A stretch of 64,000 nt of DNA, taken from the NCBI RefSeq assembly GCF_002266285.1, contig NZ_NPMS01000001.1, positions 434,001-498,000 of the forward strand. The letters run 5' to 3'. The translations under genes and the position numbers were made by a program. The stretch is from Virgibacillus indicus (GTDB lineage: Bacteria; Bacillota; Bacilli; Bacillales; Amphibacillaceae). Under the pieces are notes generated by a model. It was not told the origin of the DNA and searched no databases. It saw nothing but the letters and a program-made list of their open reading frames with translations. Within the stretch, counting starts at the first letter, position 1, and every line of letters begins with the position of its first letter. Shown in pieces: positions 1 to 7,307 of the stretch.

Positions 1-522
1 TTATATGATAATTCAATTATTGTAATTATGGGTGACCATTATGGAATCAGTCAGAATCATAATCGGGCGATGAGCACCTATTTAGGTAAAGAGGAAATAA
101 CCCCATATGATCATATTCAGCTGCAGCGGGTACCATTTTTCGTTCATATCCCAGGTCATGGGAAAGGTGAAGTGAAATCAAAAATTGCAGGGCAGATTGA
201 TGTTAAACCAACTTTGCTGCACATGGCAGGTATCAAAACTGATAACGACATTTACTTTGGAAATGATTTATTCCACGATGGGAGAAAAGGCTATATAGCG
301 CTTAGAAATGGTGATTTTATAAGTGATGAGTATATTTCCACAAACGGTATTTGCTATGACAGAGAAACTGGGGAGCCACTGGAAACCGACACCGGTCAAA
401 ATAGTTCAGAAACTAAGGCTGAAAATGCCTGTGATCCTATTACTAAAAAAGTGGAGCAGGAACTGGGGTACTCTGATGATTTAATTTATGGTGATCTATT
501 CCGGTTTGTGGACTTTAAATAA
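1..522 (+). CDS. yqgS: Lipoteichoic acid synthase family protein, C-terminal part (YqgS-like)
   Basis: Partial gene: the frame is open from base 1, so the N-terminal membrane segments and most of the catalytic domain lie outside the window. LtaS-family enzymes transfer glycerol-phosphate from phosphatidylglycerol on the outer face of the membrane. The visible part starts in the extracellular sulfatase-like domain. The motif V-I-M-G-D-H-Y-G contains the Asp-His pair that binds the metal in LtaS proteins, and it is followed by the typical R-V-P-F-F-V-H-I-P-G-H stretch. B. subtilis has four paralogues; YqgS is chosen because yqgW, yqgX and comG follow. The paralogue assignment is inference from context. 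Confidence 0.8.
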   Translation, partial: LYDNSIIVIMGDHYGISQNHNRAMSTYLGKEEITPYDHIQLQRVPFFVHIPGHGKGEVKSKIAGQIDVKPTLLHMAGIKTDNDIYFGNDLFHDGRKGYIALRNGDFISDEYISTNGICYDRETGEPLETDTGQNSSETKAENACDPITKKVEQELGYSDDLIYGDLFRFVDFK

Positions 523-611
523 TATACGAGTATTTTCTGTGAATTTTGTTTCTTATTACACTCTGCAGTTGATGTTAACTGCGGCATATGTTAGTGTTAC
601 CGTTGATTAGC

Positions 612-638
612 CGCTGCGGAAAGCATCCGCCCGCAGCG
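612..638. repeat. GC-rich inverted repeat downstream of yqgS
   Basis: CGCTGCGG at 612-619 pairs with CCGCAGCG at 631-638 around an 11-base loop. It is clearly richer in GC than its surroundings and has no T-tract, so it is a poor terminator. It resembles the short palindromic intergenic elements of Bacillaceae genomes. Its family is not known to me. Confidence 0.4.
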
Positions 639-730
639 ATTCCGAACGGCGATTTTAGCAGATGCTAAGTAGTTCGCAGTCTATAGATTCTGTGTCAATA
701 ACAAATAAATTTTTAAGAAAACAACCAAAT

Positions 731-764
731 AAAAAAGCTGCTTCTTCTGGGAAGCAGCTTTTTT
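731..764 (-). terminator. Rho-independent terminator of the DUF2759 gene
   Basis: The stem GCTGCTTC/GAAGCAGC with a 6-base loop is flanked by an A-tract and a T-tract, so it can work in both directions. It lies three bases beyond the stop of the minus-strand gene and may also stop read-through from yqgS. Confidence 0.8.
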
Positions 765-766
765 AT

Positions 767-937
767 TTAGCCGGAAATTTCGGATATCAGGGTTGCAATA
801 GCAAAAAAACCAAAAGCAAGGGCTGTAATAGCAGAAAACCCTAAAGCAAATATATTTTTAAATTTTAATTGACGAATTACTGAGACTACCGCAACTAATG
901 CAACAAGCAAAAATAATATTGCTAAGACAATATGCAT
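767..937 (-). CDS. yqgW: DUF2759 family small membrane protein (YqgW-like)
   Basis: A 56-residue protein beginning MHIVLAILFLLVALVAVVSV. It has two hydrophobic segments, at about residues 3-20 and 29-51, separated by a short basic turn (RQLKFKN). This is the layout of the DUF2759/YqgW family, whose function is unknown. The start at 937 lies nine bases after a GGAGG ribosome binding site. An in-frame ATG at 946 overlaps that site and is unlikely to be used. The gene sits opposite yqgX and ends at the terminator at 731-764. It probably lies in the cell membrane. Confidence 0.72.
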   Translation of the reverse strand: MHIVLAILFLLVALVAVVSVIRQLKFKNIFALGFSAITALAFGFFAIATLISEISG

Positions 938-1090
938 TATTTTCATCCTCCTTGTGATCTTTCCTAATCTGTTATAATTGATTTAGAAATTTCATTTGTA
1001 TTATTATGTAACTATGCACTCATATTATTTATTTTATAGTATTTCATTGTTTTTGTCGAGGCATATTATACTTTTTTGGAGGTTTTTCAA

Positions 1091-1714
1091 ATGAATATTA
1101 AAAGCATGTCATTAGGTCCGTTGGGAACGAATTGTTATATTGTCTCAAAAGGACAACGTTCACTGATTATTGACCCAGGCGGGGAGGCAAGTAAAGTTAT
1201 TGACTATTTAACGGACAAAGGTCTCTCAGCAGAAGCTATATTATTAACACATGCACATTTCGATCACATAGGTGCAGTTGAAGACCTTCGCAAACACTAT
1301 GTGATAGATGTCTATTTGCATAAGGAAGAAGCATCTTGGCTGGAAAACCCCGCTTTAAATGGTTCACTTGCATTTATAGGTAATGAAATTAAAACAAAAC
1401 TTCCTGACCATTATTTACAAGCCGGAAAATTGGAGATCGGCTCGTTTGTCCCTGAAATTTTACATACACCAGGACATTCGCCTGGAAGCGTCAGTTTTTT
1501 GTTCCGGGAACAATCAATGGTTATAAGCGGGGATGTGTTATTCCAGCAGGGAATAGGGCGGACGGATTTGTCAGGCGGAGATATCAATCAATTAGAAGAA
1601 AGTATCAGAAATAATTTGTACAAGCTGCCAGACTCATTTGAAGTTTACCCGGGACATGGCCCTAAAACAAAAATAGGCAGTGAAAAAAAGCACAATCCCT
1701 TTTTTAAAGAATAA
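1091..1714 (+). CDS. yqgX: Metallo-beta-lactamase fold hydrolase (YqgX, glyoxalase II-like)
   Basis: A 207-residue MBL-fold protein. The zinc motif T-H-A-H-F-D-H lies near residue 53. H-T-P-G-H-S-P-G-S, S-G-D-V-L-F and Y-P-G-H-G supply the remaining metal ligands. This set is typical of hydroxyacylglutathione-hydrolase-like thioesterases, here presumably cytosolic and acting on low-molecular-weight thiol esters; the substrate is not shown by sequence. The ATG at 1091 is chosen because GGAGG at 1078-1082 lies eight bases before it; an upstream in-frame TTG overlaps that site. A terminator follows at once, so the gene is probably monocistronic. The position beside yqgW and comG matches other bacilli. 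Confidence 0.88.
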   Translation: MNIKSMSLGPLGTNCYIVSKGQRSLIIDPGGEASKVIDYLTDKGLSAEAILLTHAHFDHIGAVEDLRKHYVIDVYLHKEEASWLENPALNGSLAFIGNEIKTKLPDHYLQAGKLEIGSFVPEILHTPGHSPGSVSFLFREQSMVISGDVLFQQGIGRTDLSGGDINQLEESIRNNLYKLPDSFEVYPGHGPKTKIGSEKKHNPFFKE

Positions 1715-1718
1715 TAAA

Positions 1719-1743
1719 AAAACCCTTCATTTAGAAGGGTTTT
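1719..1743 (+). terminator. Rho-independent terminator of yqgX
   Basis: AAAACCCTTC pairs with GAAGGGTTTT around a short loop, starting a few bases after the yqgX stop codon. Confidence 0.8.
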
Positions 1744-1871
1744 AGGGGGGGATGTGCTCTACTCTTTAGTTGGTTAGGGATATAAGTTAAGCTACACTTT
1801 ATACTATAAATGTATATTTACAACATGTCAATAGTGATAACTTAAAAATTCCGATAGTTTATGATGGAAAT

Positions 1872-1914
1872 AAAAGCAGCAGGTGGATTTATTTGGAGCC
1901 ACTTGCTGCTTTTA
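1872..1914 (-). terminator. Terminator of yqzE, overlapping its 3' end
   Basis: AAAAGCAGCAGGTGG and CCACTTGCTGCTTTT form a long stem with one mismatch. Read on the minus strand it ends in a T-tract. One arm lies inside the last codons of yqzE. Confidence 0.7.
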
Positions 1915-2086
1915 ATTTTCTAATAAATATTTTTGTGGCAAACGGTAAAACTCCGAGCCATCTGTTAGTGTATGCTTGCTGATTTTCTTTTTGCTGCTCC
2001 CTTCTTTTTTTCCGTTCATTTGAGGGTAAATCAATATAAGTTACAACTTGTTCTGTCATAAATTTAATATAATCATTGCCTGACAT
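1889..2086 (-). CDS. yqzE: YqzE family protein
   Basis: A 65-residue protein beginning MSGNDYIKFMTEQVVTYIDL, followed by a charged E/R/K-rich middle and a W-L-G-V-L-P-F-A segment near the C-terminus. This is the signature of the YqzE family, found beside comG operons and of unknown function. The start at 2086 is preferred over the longer frame starting at 2128 because a GGAGTGG ribosome binding site lies just before it and the family begins at this methionine. Here the gene lies upstream of comGA in divergent orientation. In B. subtilis it lies beyond comGG, so the block has been rearranged. Confidence 0.75.
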   Translation of the reverse strand: MSGNDYIKFMTEQVVTYIDLPSNERKKRREQQKENQQAYTNRWLGVLPFATKIFIRKLKAASGSK

Positions 2087-2231
2087 TGAATCCACTCCAT
2101 GTAAAAATAGTTTATCCATAGTTTTCACAAAAATAATTAAATTTATCCGTAAAATATTTTCAAAATAAAGAAGGAATTAACCAAATTATGTCGAATAAAG
2201 TAATTGTTGCAAATTAAATAGGAGGTGAAAT

Positions 2232-3242
2232 GTGTTGAATCCTGCAGCAAAACTTTCAAATAAGCTGCTAAATTCCGCGTTTGAAGCACAAGCATCAGAT
2301 ATTCACTTTTATCCATTCCCCGCAAAAACAGATATTTACTTTCGCATCCATGGCAGAAGAATATTTTACAATTCGATTCTAACTTCCCAATATGAATTAC
2401 TGCTGACCTATTATAAATTTATTTCGGAAATGGATATAGGAGAAATAAGAAAACCGCAAAATGGAACCATTACACATCTGGAAGCAACTCGTGCCTATTC
2501 GCTTCGACTATCCACTCTTCCCGTTAACCACACAGAAAGCCTGGCAATCCGCATCCTTCCCCAAGAGGAAAACCTTTCACTGGAACAACTTTTTCTTTTT
2601 CCCAATCAGCTTAACAAAATTAAAAGATGGATTTCAAATCGTGCTGGATTAATTTTATTTACCGGTTCTACAGGAAGCGGCAAAACAACTACATTATATG
2701 CATTGTTAGAGTCTATTTTAAAAGAAAAGTCATATCAGACCATCACATTGGAAGATCCCATTGAAAAGGAAATGAATGATATTTTACAGGTGCAGGTTAA
2801 TGAAAGAGCTGGAATTACGTATCAGACTGGATTAAAAGCAGCATTGCGACATGATCCCGATATTATTATGGTAGGAGAAATCAGGGATAAATATACTGCA
2901 CAGTTCGCTTTTGATGCTTCACTCACCGGACATCTGGTGTTAAGTACGCTGCACGCAAAAAATGCTGTTGGTACATTGCACCGCCTACAGGAGATGGGAC
3001 TGACAAAAACGGATTTGCAACAGTCACTTATTGCTGTAGCCTCATTGAAGCTTTTGCCGGTACAGATCAATAATATAAAAAGACGTGCAGCAATATTGGA
3101 ACTGCTGGATGGTGAAATTCTTGAAAATACACTTAAAGGAGCTGATTTTAATACATTCCATTCCTTTCAATCGTTTAATCACTTAAGAAAGAAGGCTTTT
3201 GCATATGGCTACATTTCTGAAGAGACATTTAATAATGCGTAA
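2232..3242 (+). CDS. comGA: Competence traffic ATPase ComGA
   Basis: A GspE/PilB-type secretion ATPase of 336 residues that powers assembly of the transformation pseudopilus at the cytoplasmic face of the membrane. The Walker A motif G-S-T-G-S-G-K-T is at about 145-152, the Asp box T-L-E-D-P-I-E near 172, the Walker B motif with G-E-I-R-D near 215, and the His box G-H-L-V-L-S-T-L-H after it. The C-terminal cysteine cluster of larger GspE proteins is missing, as usual for ComGA. The GTG at 2232 follows an AGGAGGTG site by four bases; a TTG at 2235 is an alternative start. First gene of the comG operon; comGB overlaps its end. A TGTCGAA heptamer (0A-box-like) lies upstream at 2189-2195. Confidence 0.95.
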   Translation: MLNPAAKLSNKLLNSAFEAQASDIHFYPFPAKTDIYFRIHGRRIFYNSILTSQYELLLTYYKFISEMDIGEIRKPQNGTITHLEATRAYSLRLSTLPVNHTESLAIRILPQEENLSLEQLFLFPNQLNKIKRWISNRAGLILFTGSTGSGKTTTLYALLESILKEKSYQTITLEDPIEKEMNDILQVQVNERAGITYQTGLKAALRHDPDIIMVGEIRDKYTAQFAFDASLTGHLVLSTLHAKNAVGTLHRLQEMGLTKTDLQQSLIAVASLKLLPVQINNIKRRAAILELLDGEILENTLKGADFNTFHSFQSFNHLRKKAFAYGYISEETFNNA

Positions 3243-4254
3243 AGAAAGAATAACGAATGAACTTCAATTGCGATTCCTGGAAAGACTTCACCGTTTGCTT
3301 ACCAATGGTTATCCTCTGTTATCCGCACTGGAGATTTTGACTTGGGATAAACAGATGGTGCAGCCTGCAGCTAAAATTACAGCCGGATTAAAAAATGGAA
3401 ATACAATTGATCAGGCATTTGAAGATGCTTTATTTCATCCATCAATTATCTCCTATTTATTTTTTGTTCGATTAAACGGTGATCTCCAGGGAGGTATTGG
3501 AAAATGTGCTGAAATGTATGCACACAGAATGAAGTATATGAAAAAATTTCAGCAAATTATCAGATATCCCCTTATCCTGTTATTCATTTTTTCAATACTG
3601 CTTTATTTTATTAAGCAATCTGTACTTCCAGCCTTTGCAGAGCTGTTTCAAAATACATCTGCTTCTTCAACCTTAACCATCACGATGCAAATGCTGGATT
3701 TCCTGGGAACTGGAGCAATAATTTCCCTTGCAGTGATCCTGATGGGGTTACTTATTTGGAAAACCCTAAAGAACAAACTTCCTATAGAAACACAAATGCA
3801 GCTATTTAACTCCATACCGATTTACCGGAGCTTCCTGAAGCTTCAAACCTCTTTTCTTTTTGCAATGCACTTCAATACTCTTTTAAAAACAGGTATGTCC
3901 TTTAAAGAAATCCTGCATCAAATGGCTAATCAGCAGAAAGTACCCATCATTGCCTATTATTCCGGATTAATGACTGCGGAACTGACAAAAGGGCTTCATA
4001 TTACCTACCTGCTTTCCCAATTCACATTTTTAGAAAAACAATTAGCATCTATTTTCCAGAAAAATGCGGATATCAGCTCATTGGAAAAAGATCTGACAGT
4101 ATATGCGGAACTGCTTACAGAGGAAATCCAGCTGAAAATAATCAAAACCATTACCTATGTCCAGCCATTATTTTTCCTCATATTGGCGAGCTTTATCATT
4201 TTCATTTATGTAACATTAATGTGGCCGATGTTTGACCTCATAAATACAATTTAA
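3205..4254 (+). CDS. comGB: Competence pseudopilus platform protein ComGB
   Basis: A GspF/PilC-type polytopic membrane protein of about 350 residues. It anchors the ComGA ATPase and guides pseudopilin assembly. Two T2SSF-like repeats are visible, each with G-x-x-L-x-x-A-L-type starts (LLTNGYPLLSALEIL and LLKTGMSFKEILHQM). Hydrophobic segments lie near residues 115-140, 165-185 and at the C-terminus. The ATG at 3205 is preferred because AGAAAGAAGG lies nine bases upstream. ATG 3235, which would be translationally coupled to the comGA stop, is an alternative. The gene overlaps comGA and is followed by comGC after 13 bases. Confidence 0.92.
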   Translation: MATFLKRHLIMRKERITNELQLRFLERLHRLLTNGYPLLSALEILTWDKQMVQPAAKITAGLKNGNTIDQAFEDALFHPSIISYLFFVRLNGDLQGGIGKCAEMYAHRMKYMKKFQQIIRYPLILLFIFSILLYFIKQSVLPAFAELFQNTSASSTLTITMQMLDFLGTGAIISLAVILMGLLIWKTLKNKLPIETQMQLFNSIPIYRSFLKLQTSFLFAMHFNTLLKTGMSFKEILHQMANQQKVPIIAYYSGLMTAELTKGLHITYLLSQFTFLEKQLASIFQKNADISSLEKDLTVYAELLTEEIQLKIIKTITYVQPLFFLILASFIIFIYVTLMWPMFDLINTI

Positions 4255-4267
4255 GGAGAGAATTTGC

Positions 4268-4591
4268 ATGTTTAAAAATAATAAAGGATTTACCCTGATC
4301 GAAATGTTAATTGTACTCATGATCATATCTGTGTTGATCATACTGATTGTTCCTAATCTAAGCGGAAAAAGTAAGGGTGTGCATGACACAGGATGTGATG
4401 CTCTCGTTAAAGTAGTTCAGGCACAGGTGGATCTGTTTTATTTGGATAAAGGAAAGTATCCTGCAGATATCGATGAGTTGGTATCAACAGAATATATATC
4501 CAAAGAACAAAAAACATGCCCCAATAATCAGGAAATAACTTTAAATAATGGAGTAGTTATCAATCCAAATCCTGACAATGAAACAGAATAA
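4268..4591 (+). CDS. comGC: Major pseudopilin ComGC
   Basis: A 107-residue type IV-like prepilin. The leader M-F-K-N-N-K-G ends at the ComC prepilin peptidase site, followed by F-T-L-I-E-M-L-I-V-L-M and a long hydrophobic helix to about residue 30. Glu at position +5 after the cleavage site is present. Two cysteines (in D-T-G-C-D-A and K-T-C-P) may form the stabilising disulfide known in ComGC. It forms the main subunit of the DNA-uptake pilus. The ribosome binding site is AAGGAGAG. The last codons overlap comGD. Confidence 0.95.
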   Translation: MFKNNKGFTLIEMLIVLMIISVLIILIVPNLSGKSKGVHDTGCDALVKVVQAQVDLFYLDKGKYPADIDELVSTEYISKEQKTCPNNQEITLNNGVVINPNPDNETE

Positions 4592-5006
4592 TGGCTTCAC
4601 ATTAATCGAGTTGCTTATTGTTCTTAGCATATTATCTATTTTACTGCTGCTCAGCACGCCGCTAAATATATCCAGTCTTGAAAAACAGCAGGAAAAGCAA
4701 TTTCTGAAGACTCTTGAATCTGATATTTTATACATCCAAGCTATGGCGTCATCAACATTAAATAATTTCTATATCATTCGATTTCGAGAAGACAGCTATG
4801 AGCTAATACAGGGAATTGAAAAAGATGCAGAAATAAGACGTTTCCCTCCAGGTTGGAAATTCATTAGAAAACCGTTTAACGAAATATCTTTTTCTGCGAA
4901 CGGCACTATCAAGAAGGCAGGTTCTATTAGTATCAGTGCGAAAAACGATGTATATATAGCAGTTTTTATGCTAGGAAAAGGCAGGTTTTATATTGCAAAA
5001 CAATAA
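4578..5006 (+). CDS. comGD: Minor pseudopilin ComGD
   Basis: A 142-residue prepilin-like protein. The leader M-K-Q-N-N-G is followed by F-T-L-I-E-L-L-I-V-L-S, the canonical processing site with Glu at +5, and one N-terminal hydrophobic helix. The rest is a soluble pseudopilin domain without recognisable motifs. The start lies inside the 3' end of comGC and the stop overlaps comGE, so translation is probably coupled. Minor pseudopilins prime assembly of the ComGC fibre. Confidence 0.9.
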   Translation: MKQNNGFTLIELLIVLSILSILLLLSTPLNISSLEKQQEKQFLKTLESDILYIQAMASSTLNNFYIIRFREDSYELIQGIEKDAEIRRFPPGWKFIRKPFNEISFSANGTIKKAGSISISAKNDVYIAVFMLGKGRFYIAKQ

Positions 5007-5334
5007 GGGGTTCACGCTAATTGAAGTTTTAATTGCATTAAGTGTTTTATTAAGTGCAGTTTCTGTTATTATTCCAACAATAACCTTACTGCATCAGGAG
5101 AAACATGTGCTAAGTGATCGTCGGGCAATCGCATTTCATCTGCATGACGAAATGCAGCCCTTTTTGTGGGAAGGGACAAACTCTTCCTCCGCTCTTTTTT
5201 ATGAAAAAATACAGAATAAACAGGTTACATTTCAATTTTTAACTGAAAATGAATATATAAAAGGATGTGCATCCTGGAAAAATGTTAAAGAAATCAAAGA
5301 AACCTATTGTTTATATGGCCTGCCGCAAAGATGA
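4993..5334 (+). CDS. comGE: Minor pseudopilin ComGE
   Basis: A 113-residue prepilin-like protein read from a TTG start. The leader M-Q-N-N-K-G precedes F-T-L-I-E-V-L-I-A-L-S, the prepilin peptidase site, and a single hydrophobic segment runs to about residue 28. The C-terminal part has no known motif. It overlaps comGD by 14 bases, and comGF starts inside its end. The name rests on operon position and the prepilin motif, because ComGE sequences are poorly conserved. Confidence 0.85.
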   Translation: MQNNKGFTLIEVLIALSVLLSAVSVIIPTITLLHQEKHVLSDRRAIAFHLHDEMQPFLWEGTNSSSALFYEKIQNKQVTFQFLTENEYIKGCASWKNVKEIKETYCLYGLPQR

Positions 5335-5740
5335 GGCAGGCTTTACTTTTTTATCAATGCTTCTTGTTATAGGCCTATTAGCTGTTTCATTGCCATTTAT
5401 TGCTTACTTGATAAAATCAGCCGGTTTTCATTCAAATTATGAAGAACTTACAGCTCAGCAGTTTTTCAAGTTTTTGAGGGATGAAACTATGAGTGCCGTT
5501 GATTATAACGTAAGTTCGAACACACTCTATCTTACTTTAAATAGCGGAAAAATAGCTACAATTGAAAAATACGAAGAAGAAAGAATTCAAGCACGCAGAC
5601 AAGTAGATGGAAAAGGTCATGAAATATATTTAATGGATATTATGGATTTAAAATTTAAAAAAGTACCTTATGGGTTCCGTACAACTGTGATAACTAAACA
5701 AGGGGTGCCTTATGAGAAAACAATTATTTTTTATCAATAA
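5315..5740 (+). CDS. comGF: Pseudopilin-like protein ComGF
   Basis: A protein of about 141 residues with a short basic leader, then E-A-G-F-T-F-L-S-M-L-L and a hydrophobic helix, a variant prepilin site lacking Glu at +5. The C-terminal stretch R-Q-V-D-G-K-G-H-E-I resembles the conserved R-V-D-G-K-G-H of B. subtilis ComGF, which supports the name. The start is uncertain: ATG 5315 gives the short leader used here, but in-frame ATGs at 5267 and 5282 exist and none has a clear ribosome binding site. Coupling to comGE, whose end it overlaps, is likely. Needed for pseudopilus assembly in the envelope. Confidence 0.85.
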   Translation: MACRKDEAGFTFLSMLLVIGLLAVSLPFIAYLIKSAGFHSNYEELTAQQFFKFLRDETMSAVDYNVSSNTLYLTLNSGKIATIEKYEEERIQARRQVDGKGHEIYLMDIMDLKFKKVPYGFRTTVITKQGVPYEKTIIFYQ

Positions 5741-6098
5741 TGAAAAAGGATTTTTTCTGCCCTATGTATTGTTCATCATATCAATTATTTTCATTGTAAT
5801 AACAGCAAATATTACAAATTACAAGAATGAAATTTACATTACGGATGCTTATCTGGAACAGTTGAAAATTGAAACATTATTTCAGATGGGGCATGCTGAA
5901 TTAAAAGAAGATGTTAAAAACAGCGAAGATATGATTGATAAGAAATCTTATATATTTCCTGATGGAAATGTCGAAATATCATTAATCTCATTTACTGAAG
6001 AAATATTTCACTTCGATTTTAATATAAGTACAAGGAAACATCCCCAATATTCCATTATTCATTATATGAGCATCCCTGATGTTCAACCGGAGGAGTAA
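5712..6098 (+). CDS. comGG: Pseudopilin-like protein ComGG
   Basis: A 128-residue protein with a short leader ending E-K-G, then F-F-L-P-Y-V-L-F and a hydrophobic helix (residues 14-35), so a degenerate prepilin signal. The rest is polar. It overlaps comGF by 29 bases, has an AGGGGTG site just before its ATG, and is the last gene of the operon. Assignment rests on position, length and topology. No classical terminator follows; instead a 9-bp dyad lies at 6104-6145. Confidence 0.82.
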   Translation: MRKQLFFINNEKGFFLPYVLFIISIIFIVITANITNYKNEIYITDAYLEQLKIETLFQMGHAELKEDVKNSEDMIDKKSYIFPDGNVEISLISFTEEIFHFDFNISTRKHPQYSIIHYMSIPDVQPEE

Positions 6099-6103
6099 AT
6101 GTT

Positions 6104-6145
6104 AAATGTGTACAAATTCCAACAAACATAGCTTTTTACACATTT
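6104..6145. promoter_or_regulatory. Perfect 9-bp dyad between comGG and the HTH regulator
   Basis: AAATGTGTA at 6104-6112 is exactly inverted as TACACATTT at 6137-6145, 24 bases apart and without a T-tract. A TATAAT hexamer follows at 6162-6167 and the regulator starts at 6199. It could be an operator, perhaps autoregulatory, or a weak terminator for comG. This is inference. Confidence 0.4.
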
Positions 6146-6198
6146 ATGAAAGCATATTTATTATAATTAAGGTAATAAATATGGTGAGGTGAATTCAG

Positions 6199-6897
6199 GT
6201 GGAACAAACACTGAAGGTTACAAACGTGTTAAGCGATCCAACCAGATATAATATTTACCAATATATCATCAAGGAACATCAGGAAGTCAATGTTGTTGAA
6301 ATTGCAAAGAAGTTTGATATTCATCCGAATGTGGCAAGATTGCATTTATCTAAGTTAGAAGATATTAATATGGTAAAATCCTATTCCAAAAAAACCGGAA
6401 AAGGAGGAAGGCCAAGCCGAATGTACCGGCTTTCTGACGAGGTTATTGAATTAAACTTCCCGCATCGTGACTATAAACTGCTTTCTTCAATCGCTTTAGA
6501 ATCATTTGTGGAGCTAGGTGAGCCTGGAAAAGTGGCTCTGTACCGGACAGGGAAAAAATATGGCATGAAAGTTATGGAACACTACAGCAAAAGTCCAGTT
6601 ATCGAAGAACTGACTACTGAACAAAAAATTCATATACTGGAAGATGCGGGAACGATGCTTGGAATGTATCCGAAATTTCAATATGACCCGGAAAATAACA
6701 GTATTCGCTTTAGAATCAATAACTGCCCTTTCAAGGAAATTGCCACAAATAATCACTCGATGGTTTGTAATATGCATAATGCCTTTTTAAAAGGCATGTT
6801 TGAAGTTTTATTTACCAATGTAGATCTTGTAGAAGAAGAAAACATGTTTCAGGGCTGCGAAAACTGTATTTATGTAGCTAAACTTTCAATTGTTTAG
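6199..6897 (+). CDS. ArsR/COG2345-type HTH regulator with C-terminal cysteine domain
   Basis: A 232-residue regulator. Residues 1-80 form a winged helix (L-S-D-P-T-R-Y-N-I-Y, then I-H-P-N-V-A-R-L-H-L-S-K-L-E as recognition helix and G-R-P-S-R-M-Y as wing). The C-terminal domain carries Cys176, Cys190, Cys220 and Cys223, a layout that recalls the iron-sulfur or redox-sensing half of SufR-like regulators although the spacing differs. The start is GTG 6199, seven bases after GAGGTGA. It is preceded by a TATAAT and a perfect dyad and stands alone between comG and yqgY. Metal or cluster binding is inference; target genes are unknown. Confidence 0.7.
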   Translation: MEQTLKVTNVLSDPTRYNIYQYIIKEHQEVNVVEIAKKFDIHPNVARLHLSKLEDINMVKSYSKKTGKGGRPSRMYRLSDEVIELNFPHRDYKLLSSIALESFVELGEPGKVALYRTGKKYGMKVMEHYSKSPVIEELTTEQKIHILEDAGTMLGMYPKFQYDPENNSIRFRINNCPFKEIATNNHSMVCNMHNAFLKGMFEVLFTNVDLVEEENMFQGCENCIYVAKLSIV

Positions 6898-6973
6898 CAA
6901 GATTCATTTACAAGATGAATTTACTCGTTTATAATAACTAAGAAAAGGTTACTTCAAAGGAGGGGGAAAAAGC

Positions 6974-7216
6974 ATGGATCGAGTTTTTCGTATGCTTGCC
7001 TTTTGGACAAGTATATTTACAGTAATGTTTTATGTTGGAGATATGCAAAAAACAGCACTACTGTTCCTTGTTCAAACAGCATTTTTCCTTACAGTAGGCT
7101 ATTTAAAATTATCTGAACGTATGTATATGTATTTATTCGGAGCTTATTGTACTATATTTATGGTTGGCTTTACCTGGTATTCCGAATTTATACTTGTACC
7201 CGGTTTCGGACATTAA
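6974..7216 (+). CDS. yqgY: DUF2626 family membrane protein (YqgY)
   Basis: An 80-residue protein beginning M-D-R-V-F-R-M-L-A-F-W-T. It has three hydrophobic segments (about 8-22, 28-42 and 50-68) and the conserved Y-L-K-L-S-E-R-M-Y-M-Y linker and a P-G-F-G-H end. This matches B. subtilis YqgY and the DUF2626 family, whose function is unknown. The ribosome binding site AAAGGAGGGGG is very strong. The gene ends at a strong terminator, so it is monocistronic or co-transcribed only with the regulator upstream. Probably integral to the cell membrane. Confidence 0.85.
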   Translation: MDRVFRMLAFWTSIFTVMFYVGDMQKTALLFLVQTAFFLTVGYLKLSERMYMYLFGAYCTIFMVGFTWYSEFILVPGFGH

Positions 7217-7218
7217 GA

Positions 7219-7263
7219 AAAAAGAACTCTGCTTACATAAAACTGGTGCAGAGTTCTTTTTTA
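7219..7263 (+). terminator. Rho-independent terminator of yqgY
   Basis: The long stem AAAGAACTCTGC/GCAGAGTTCTTT is followed by a T-tract. It is symmetrical enough also to serve the convergent yqhHG transcript. Confidence 0.85.
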
Positions 7264-7307
7264 TTTTATCAACGGAAGAACTTCTTGAATTGTAAGAAGT
7301 ATAAAGC

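Noticed and set aside
662..844. 60-codon plus-strand open frame
   Set aside because: It runs through the terminator at 731-764 and over the minus-strand DUF2759 gene, has no ribosome binding site and a low-complexity protein.
2087..2231. Paired ComK boxes (AAAA-N5-TTTT) upstream of comGA
   Set aside because: Only one loose AAAA-N5-TTAT match was found, near 2103. A/T-rich sequence gives such matches by chance.
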